DNA from: Siniperca chuatsi
Lineage: Eukaryota > Chordata > Actinopteri > Centrarchiformes > Sinipercidae
NCBI RefSeq assembly: GCF_020085105.1
Contig: NC_058063.1
Location: 8,335,422 to 8,399,421 of the forward strand
Direction: 5' to 3'
DNA: 64,000 nt
Shown: positions 55,801-64,000 of the stretch, one piece after another
Position numbering within the stretch: position 1 is the stretch's first letter
Layout: every line of letters begins with the position of its first letter
Notes under the pieces: model-generated
What the model was told of the DNA's origin: nothing
Seen by the model: the letters and a program-made list of their open reading frames with translations, nothing else
Databases searched by the model: none
Program-made: the position numbers and the translations under genes

Positions 55801-58800
55801 TACATTTATTTTTTCGGCCATTTTGGGGCAGTGGAGCAATCTATAAACACAACATTGACATATTATCACCCTATATGGTTGTTATAGCTAACATGTTAGC
55901 AAAGAGTTACCTTTTTACATATCCAGCAGACATAGAGCAACATTAGCATTCATTTAGAGTCGTTTCTGTCCACCTGATGAATGTAAATCCAACATCCACA
56001 TCCAACGAGGTTGATGAGAGTGCTGAGACTGAACCAAAACAGTAAAGTTGTGAGACGTAAAACCAAAACAATGAACTAAAAGATGCGAAAACTCTCCGTA
56101 GAGCTATGGGCAACTGCAGTCAGGTGATAATTCTCTGTTGGGTCATCACTACGAGCGATACCTTGAGAAAGAAAAGTTATTGTCGGCCACAGAGCACACA
56201 CTTCCATCAACACTGACACAAAAACACCATCGCTGTCATAGGTGAGATTGATTTTTTTGACCCTGAAAACCAAAATCCAGAATTTGCAAACCGGTCTCTG
56301 TTTTTGTTATTTGACTAATTGGTGTAGAAATTCCAGATCCAGATGAAAATCTAAATATAATAAATTGTTCCTTGGCCCGAGACCAATCTGTCCACCAAAT
56401 GCCATGAAAATCTGTTTATAATTTGGTAAGATCTCCTGCTGACAGACAGACAGGCTGACTGAGAGGAATAAAACACAACATCCTCAACGGAGAGCACAAA
56501 CACGTCTGAAAATGTGCTCGTTCTTTTTCCTATTTCTGTCAGTAGGATCGACTTGATTACCAGTAACAGACTGTACATACAACTCTATTTACATGTTATA
56601 TGCTAATACCCAGCCTGTCTCATTACCTATTCTCGGTACCATCACCATGTGATGACTTCCATGTATTTCCTGCTCTAATTTAAAGCAGCGGGATGATTTG
56701 TCCTGTTCTTTCTTGGCAGGTAAATAGCTGTTTACTCTTCAGTCTTCATGAAAATCTGAAGATAGGGACGGAAGGGGGATGTAGTCAATCACACATGATA
56801 GCATCCCTCTTCATTTTTCCTTTCTAATCAGGCTGTTCATAAGCAGGATAATGGATAATGTGTTGTACATGTTTCCTAGACAGTTTGTGATGTTGTGGAT
56901 GTTATTCGGAGGATTAGATTATTTAGAGATGGACTTAAAGCGCGTCACTTAAACCCCTTAAGGTGATATTTATACTGCCCTGACTTCTACACTGCATGGT
57001 GTCTCACTTCTGATAGCTGCTGAAGCTCCCTTCTACTATTTATAACTGTCTCTTTCTCTTGCTTTCCTTCTTTATCTGCCTCTATCCTCTTCTGTCTCTT
57101 TCTCTCCTTTCCCCTCCCTCCTCATCCTCTCTTCCTCTCTGCGTCACTGTATCTGTGCATTGAGCATGAGTGTATGTTTGTGTGCTTAATGCCAGAGGTG
57201 CAGAGGCGGCTTGGATGGTTGCTAAAACAGAAGCTGTCCTCCTCTCTTTCTGTCTCTCTCTGTCACACACACTCAGCCCCAAACAGAATAACTGTTATTT
57301 AAAGACTAGAGCTGTACTTGCTCATTTGAGAGGGGGGAAAAAAGCCTCGGAGAGATTTATGGGTGGAAGAGACGGAGGGAAAGATGGAGGGTGTGGAGAG
57401 AGGGAGCAAGGGAGGAAAAGAAGGGAGGTACCTGGTGATGGAAAGATGAGAGAGAAGCAGGAGGAGGATGAAGGGGATGATGTCATCTTTTAACCCTATA
57501 CCGCTCCCCTCTCCTCCCTCCTGTTTCCTTCCCACATTCTTCCTCCTCTCCTCTCTGTGTCTCATTCTCCAGGACTATATTTAGATTTGTGCAGTTGTGT
57601 ATGCGTGTGTTTGTGTTTTGATGCTGTCGCAGGGTGTTTGGCACTGCTCAGTCTTATATGTTACTGCTCCTTTTACCAAATCCATCCACCCCTCTCCCTC
57701 CTCTTGCTCCCACCATCTTTTCTACGTCACTTGCTGTTGTTTCCCTCCCTGTGTTTCAGTTCGTCTTTTCTTTCATCAGCCTCTTCCTCCTCTGTGCATT
57801 CAAAGGATACGTCTAGAGAAATTCCCCATTTTTCTTATTGTTAGCAGATCCCATGAAAAGACCAAAACCAACAATGAATTGAACCTACTGACAAGTATTG
57901 TCTGTATAGCCAAAGCCTGATCATTGTTTTCACTCTATTCCATTGTTGTCCAAAAATGATTAAAAACACATCAATGAGCTACACTGTTGCACTGGCTGAC
58001 ATGTTCCTTCATTACAATGAACATGGGCACTGTAGTTTATTTTGACTCAATCCTACATACACCGTCCTGCTGCAAATACTTGCTTGTGCCCCAAATGTGT
58101 ATTAATTAATGCACTATATACTCCTGTTTAAGTAATGTTTCCTAAACTTGAAAAAAACAACAACTTTATATTTGTGACCAGTTTTTAAAGACTTACGTCT
58201 TCAGTAGGAACAAATGGGCTTGGGGCTGAGTGGGTCCGTGTACGAAGTATAATTCATCTAGTATAGTTCATCTTGTATACTGGATGATGTGCCTTTTGCG
58301 TTCTTTTCTTTTTTTTCCTTTTTCCATTTTTGCATTCACACAACTGTAAAAGCATGCAGACAAAAACTGGTTCGTAGCACAGTGGTTGGTCGTGCTGAAA
58401 AAATAAATGGGCTTTGTCGCGGCTCTTACTCTTTCTTGTAAGTGGTACACTGAAACATTTTAAACAATTTGGGGATGAATCTGAGAAAAAGGAAGCTGAA
58501 GAGGCAGAATCAGCCCACGGGATTTTCAATGTAAATGCACGCTGTGTCACAGAGCTTTTTAGTCTAGTAGCTGCTAAATAGATTTCTTCCTCCTTTGGGT
58601 TTCTACTGAGGCATTTTAATCACCTTTAATTATTTATTATAAAGTGATTCATATTGAATCAATATATTTGAGAATTTGAAAGAAAAGTAGGCTGCTGATG
58701 TTAGTCAGTGCTAGTGGAGAGAATTTATCATTAGACTCGACGAAACGTCTGACAGTTTAATGTTTCCTTATTTAATGGCCAATAATAAGCACTCCTTAGT

Positions 58801-61800
58801 TTCTGTGAAAAAGTGATCTGGTAGCTTTCTAGACTGCATACAGTATGGGACTTGTCTCCACTTGTGTCCCCTTGGACTTTGAACAATGTGAAGAAGTGCT
58901 ATTGGACTTTTTCATAGTCCTTAGTCAGTTTTTTTTTTTGGTCTTGTTACAGTAGATCTAAATTGGACTGTTGTTTTCTGTTATTGTTACAACTTTCTCT
59001 TCATTTTTGGTTATTGCTTTTTTACTACCTATGGCTTCTGTTGCACCGCCAGCCATCCGTGGAGAGGGAATCTCTGATTGAGTTGCCTCTCCAGAGGTTT
59101 CTCACATTACTTTTCTCATGCACCAAAGAATTTTTACTCTTTTCAGACCGCTACAGGGCTGGGTTAGGAACCGTTGTTGATGTGCGCCTGTAAAACCCAA
59201 TAAGACATTGTATGTACATGATATTTGGCTTTACAAATAACCATGAGTTGACATGCAGGATGGAAGTCTGCTGACAGATAAGATTTATGTCTTTGGCCTT
59301 CAATGAGCGAAACACACTTTGGCACCCTTTTCAGTACGCCTCACCAGAATCAAAACACCTACACAACAAATTGCTTAACACAATTGTGTTACACATAAAA
59401 GTTGGAGGTCACAGTAATTTTAAAGCAGCGATACTTTTATTTTTTACATGTAGTCATTAGATCCATTGCTAATATAGAAATATTAATTAGTATAGCTTTA
59501 AAACAGAAAAAAGCAGAGCTGTAAGTTCTTCAGTTAATGATGGAAGGGGAATAAAAGACGAAAACTGATAAATTAATCATTCTTTGTGCATGTGTATTTT
59601 GAAAAGATCCTTTATCTGCACAGTCATATGAAGAATAAAAGAGAATTGAAAGAATAGTAATACAGAGCTTGAAGCACTTTGTATTAGCAATAATAGCTTA
59701 TTGTTTATAAAAAAATGAAGAGTGTAATTGCTTGTCTTAAGCTCGATTGTGTGTTTTATGCCTTCTGTTCTTACTGACGGTTTGTTTTAACATGCTTTGA
59801 TAATTGTGGTAATGTAACTTGTAATTTGGTGATGCTGTTACATGTTTACGATATGAGTTTTAATCTCAAGAGACCATGTGAGTTAATAAAGATGAAATAA
59901 ATAAAGGAGTAAAATTTAACTACATGTATTTAATGTTGCATTTTAGATTTTATAGTCACAATTTTGCTTCTTACTTATTCATAACACCAATTTGGATTGT
60001 CAGAAACATGAAAATAGCTCAGTCATAAATGACTCACTTGCTGTAATTAAGATCTTATTCTAATCACTGCACTGACATTATATTAAAAGCTGCTTTGAAT
60101 GAATGTGTCTGGAGCAACCTGTTTTGACCTAATAATAGCACAGCCATGAGGAAAACTAAAATTCACTTCACTGAGTATTGCCTCAGTTTGGTTTCTCCAC
60201 TGCCTCACTGTGCACTGAATTTGTGTCTTAGGAAATTTTTCTTCCAAATGTAAGCATTTTATACCTTATCAAGACATGATGATAGACAGTAATGTAATAC
60301 TGGTGGCCAGTTTAGCAAACACAGACAAGCCAAAAACAGTTTTAGCCCATTTGCTTTGCCTTAAAATATGTACTGTGGCTCTGTCTGTGCTTGTCATCTC
60401 CCTACAATTTTCCTCTCTTTTTTACTCTTTCATTTTCTTTTCCTTCGCTGTCTCCCACACTTGCGCTCACATGACCCACCAAGTCTCTTCGTTCTTTTCA
60501 TCTTCCCTGTCTTTTTCTCACCTCCTATCTCACTCTCCCAAACACACATACATGCTTTTTCTTTCTCTTCCCTTCCCCTCGCTCCTGTTCTTTTTTCTCA
60601 GTCCCAGCACGGCACATGTTCATACAATTACTCTCCATTAAAAATGGATTAGATTTCACCTTCACAGTCTATCTACAGTGGGAGAACAGGAGGGAGGGCG
60701 GGAGAAGGCGGGGGGGGGGCTATGAGAAATCTGGAGAGGACGAAGAGATAGACAGCGTTGGAAAGGGCAGATTAGGAAGGGAACGAAAAAAATCGAGGGG
60801 TAGAGAAAGAAAGGAAAGGATGGTACTCTAGAAAAGGGAAAGAGATAGAAGAGAGATGAAAGGTCAGGAGGATGAAAAGACTGAAACTTCTCAAACCAGC
60901 CAAGAGCCACAAATACAGAGGTGGTTTGTGTTCGCTTTGCAGATTTAGACTCACATTTGTTCTCGAAGCAAAGTCCGAAGAAATTGTTCACCCTCTTAAA
61001 CTTTTCACACTTGTTTTTTCGTCACAAATAGTCCGAAAATTGTGTGAACTTGGCTGTCACACATTTGTCCAGTCACTGTGAAATGGCTGCAATTCAAGAA
61101 CAAATTGGCCCCTCAGCACAGCTCAATGGACAGGCGTATAGATGTCACCACTAGATGTAAAATGTGCAAAAAGGAAGGTTCACACAGAGAAAATGGACAA
61201 AAAACAAGAAGCAGACAAAACACAAACAAGACACAATCGTCTGCATATATATCATGGAAAAGTTCAGAGAAATTTGCCTGACTAGAAGGCAATCTTGATG
61301 TAGTCTGGCTAAATCTAAACAAAATTTTTGTTGGTGTTTCCATATCACGAACCTGGGACTTTATCAAACAGCAGCTTGGGAGTTTCGGTATGTATCAGAC
61401 TTTAAACAAATCCGGATATACAGATACTCTGTCAGACCATAGTTAATAGACCAAGCACAGTTGGTCATAATTGATAGAATAAAATGCCACTTTCAATGGT
61501 CTCAAAAGAGTGTGTGTCTTGTGCCTTGACACATCAAGCAAAGGGCAGCCCTCGTCTATTGTTGTACAGCTCTGTGCCAAAGCAGATGGTCCTGGTGTGC
61601 CCACGAGAGGTGAGGGGGTCTGGGGCTGGAAGTGCTCCAGTCAGCCCCCCTTACCCGTCCTGTGTTTCCTACCTGGGGGTTAAGAAGGGTTAAATCTAAT
61701 CTGCTCCTGCTGTTTTTTTTTGTGTGTACGTGTGAGTGTGAGAGCCTTGGATCATCCTCTTTCCAACTCCACAGTTAGTCTAGACTGCTTCCCAGCCATT

Positions 61801-61840
61801 GATAAAACTGCATTGTTTTCTTTTGACAGATTATTTTTTC
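55801..61840. other. Probable ppp2r5b intron 1, late part
   Basis: No exon was recognised. Pyrimidine-rich (57050-57160, 57500-57560, 57680-57790) and purine-rich (57330-57480, 60670-60870) tracts create many chance open frames. 59200-60300 is AT-rich without recognisable features. Confidence 0.4.
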
Positions 61841-62139
61841 ATGACTGTAAGTACACAGAGTAACCAGTATATTAGGTACACCTATATAGGGGCCAGCCTG
61901 AGATCACTATTCTCTTTTGGGTGGCACATAAGTCAGTGTCTTTCAGTATTTTTTTCTGTGTGACATGGCGCTCTAAGGTTAGTAATCACTATTTTGGGTC
62001 ACCCACTCTTTTATTTATTCGCTCTGGCAGCAGTGACGGCTAAATAAGCACCAAGCTTGCTAGTATAGTATTAGGAACTATACATAATGGGCTTGCTCTT
62101 TTTAGCCACACTAGCAGTATGGCTCTAGGGATGGCAATG

Positions 62140-62600
62140 TCGCTCTATCGGTCGGAATTTTGTACAGACATTCATAGTCCCCGGAGGAAGAATCCTACCG
62201 GCTTGGTGATCCTCTGACTTTTCATCTAGCCCCATCATGAATTGACATTTTGGTTTTAAGTGAAATGTCTGCACAACTATTGGATGGCTAACCATGAAAA
62301 TTAATACACACATTCAGGCTCCCCTCAGGATGAATTGTAATCACTTTGGTTAGCCCTTAACATTTCATATAGCGCCATCATCAGGTCAAAATTTCAATTT
62401 GTCCAATACAAAACTTAAATTCCCAGTTTAGTGTTAATTAGCAATGTTCGCATGGTAACAAGCTAAACGTAGATGGTGACTATGTTAACACTGTACCTGC
62501 TAAACATCAGCATATTAGCATTGTCAGTGTGAGCATGTTAACATGCTGCCATGCTAGCACTCATAGAGCTAGCATGGCAGTAAACTGTTAGTCGTGTTAT
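62140..62600 (+). repeat. Dispersed teleost repeat, third full-length copy
   Basis: CTTTTCATCTAGCCCCATCA, CAACTATTGGATGGCTAACC, then CGCCATCATCAGGTCAAAAT and CCTGCTAAACATCAGCAT recur in the order seen at 39390-39800. Just upstream, 61855-61892 carries AACCAGTATATTAGGTACAC, a word common in other teleost repeats. Confidence 0.7.
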
Positions 62601-62639
62601 AACCATCATTGAAAAAACAATTTCTGATACTCTGATACT

Positions 62640-64000
62640 GGAAGTTAGAGGATTTTTTCTTACAGGCAAAATGTGGGTATATAATATAAAATAAGCTGCT
62701 AATAGTCTCTAATGGGCAGAAGTACTAGTAACAAATATTCCTATTTGGAAGAAAAGAAATAATAACTTGAAGTAGAAAAGCAACTTGGAATTTCAGAACA
62801 CACCAATATACACTATGTTGATATTGTGCATCTGTTTTTGTCTCCTATGAAAAGTGTAAGAATGTTTCCCCGTAAGAAAAAAAAATAGAGTTAGTCAAAA
62901 TGTGCTGTGTGGTGGCCAAGCTGGAGTCACCACTCCTTTACTACATCATTGACTGCAACCCAACACAGATTGCCCGGTCAGGTCTAGTCAGCTCCAGTGG
63001 GATGTAGTAATCAAGTTTTCGATCCAGTTAGGCCCACTGAGGTCCTGTTGGATCAGTCATACACGTACGTACATGGCAAGGTTGTGTACCATACATACAT
63101 AGATACGTACCGTACAGCTGGAAAAGGATTCACAGCTTTAAACAAATAATCAAAGAAGGTGATCTGTCTGTGATGTCTTTCCAGCTGACCTTCTCTTAAT
63201 TTTCATAGCAATTATGACAAACAGGTCATTTATATCATGTTATAAATATACACATACAGTCTGAAATGTCTGCAGCATTCTGCTGGAAATCCCTCAAAAA
63301 CCTTTGCAAAGAGGAATAGTTTTTATATTTTATGTATATTTTATCATTTATCTCAATATAGACCAGCATTTTATTGTTCAGACCAAACCTCACATACATC
63401 TCACTTATATAGGAATCTAAAATTGGGATATTTCACTGCTATATTTAGTTATTGAGTCATCCATCATCTGGTTACTCAGAAAAAGAACCAAGCAATCCCA
63501 TTTGGCTGCTGTCAAAGCTCGTAACTCTCTACTTTGGTTTTTGCTTAATTTTATTTACTTTTTGCATGATGCTTTACAGGCTGAGCTGCTAAGTTTCACA
63601 CCCCCCCAGGCCTGTGGAATCAATTTAAAACTATGTGTTCAGTAATCCATGGGTATCAGCCACTTTCTCTACATCTGAAAAGTGGTGTTTTTGGAGGTAC
63701 AAGGTTTTAATCTGACGGCCGGCAGCAGGTTATTTCATTGTGACGAACAGGTCTGGAGAATGAATCTGACAGGTAATAGGACTGAGATACAACACAGCCC
63801 TCTGGAGGAAGGTGTGTGTGGACATGTGTGTGTGTGTGTGTGTGTGTGGGCGTGTACAAATGTGTTTGTAGAGTAATAGTCTGCTCTCTTTCCCTCATTA
63901 CCTTTGAGAGAAGATTTAGCCTGTAGAATACATCTCTGTGTACTCCAACACTCCCACTTTGTCAAACGATTCACTACCAAACACAAAGCGCCTTTCAGGA
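62640..64000. other. End of window, no gene recognised
   Basis: AT-rich non-coding sequence with a GT microsatellite at about 63820-63848. A TACGTAC/CATACATA-type degenerate run lies at 63060-63115. Confidence 0.45.

Noticed and set aside
57082-57565. Several overlapping open frames in purine/pyrimidine-rich tracts
   Set aside because: Frames on both strands overlap with Arg/Glu/Gly- or Leu/Pro/Ser-rich translations, an artefact of biased composition.

Overview
The window is vertebrate nuclear DNA from a ray-finned fish, probably a percomorph teleost. It has spliced genes with GT-AG introns, long AT-rich UTRs, many CA/GT microsatellites and several teleost-type dispersed repeats. There is no bacterial, viral or plasmid organisation. 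I identified gene families by reading translations against remembered family features; no search was run.

Layout: (1) 1-4.2 kb, + strand: the last two coding exons and long 3' UTR of naa40 (histone H4/H2A N-alpha-acetyltransferase). (2) 4.7-10.2 kb, +: complete b3gat3 (GlcAT-I, last step of the proteoglycan linker), seven coding exons and 336 aa. (3) 13.6-19.6 kb, +: a gene for a 286-aa charged, disordered protein whose two ends resemble mammalian C11orf86. (4) 21.1-26.1 kb, +: a 5'TOP non-coding snoRNA host gene equivalent to SNHG1/UHG. It has about 14 short exons; introns carry box C/D RNAs matching U25, U26 (two copies), U27, U29, U30, U22 and U31 (three copies), plus extra intronic sequences I cannot name. 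(5) 27.1-29.6 kb, - strand: complete arl2 (184 aa), convergent with the snoRNA host. (6) 31.4-38.9 kb, +: complete batf2-like bZIP gene (447 aa) with an ISRE core upstream. (7) 42.4-43.9 kb, +: first coding exon of ppp2r5b (PP2A B56-beta). Its remaining exons were not found, so 43.9-64 kb is probably the start of a very long first intron, filled with repeats.

Every recognised gene has its human counterpart on 11q12-q13, and ARL2, BATF2 and PPP2R5B are close neighbours there. The window is therefore a conserved syntenic block. The genes do not form a pathway: they are mainly housekeeping genes (acetylation, glycosaminoglycan synthesis, rRNA modification, tubulin folding, phosphatase regulation) plus one probably interferon-responsive factor.

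The most unusual material is (a) two diverged copies of an unidentified structured sequence in host-gene introns 9 and 11, interleaved with U31 copies, and (b) short fold-back elements at 26.4 and 32.7-33.2 kb, each flanked by an exact 12-bp target duplication and carrying a motif that may derive from a hammerhead ribozyme. Further mobile DNA includes a 264-bp hAT-type MITE with an exact 8-bp duplication, a two-copy TIR MITE, tRNA-derived SINE copies and a nested teleost repeat.
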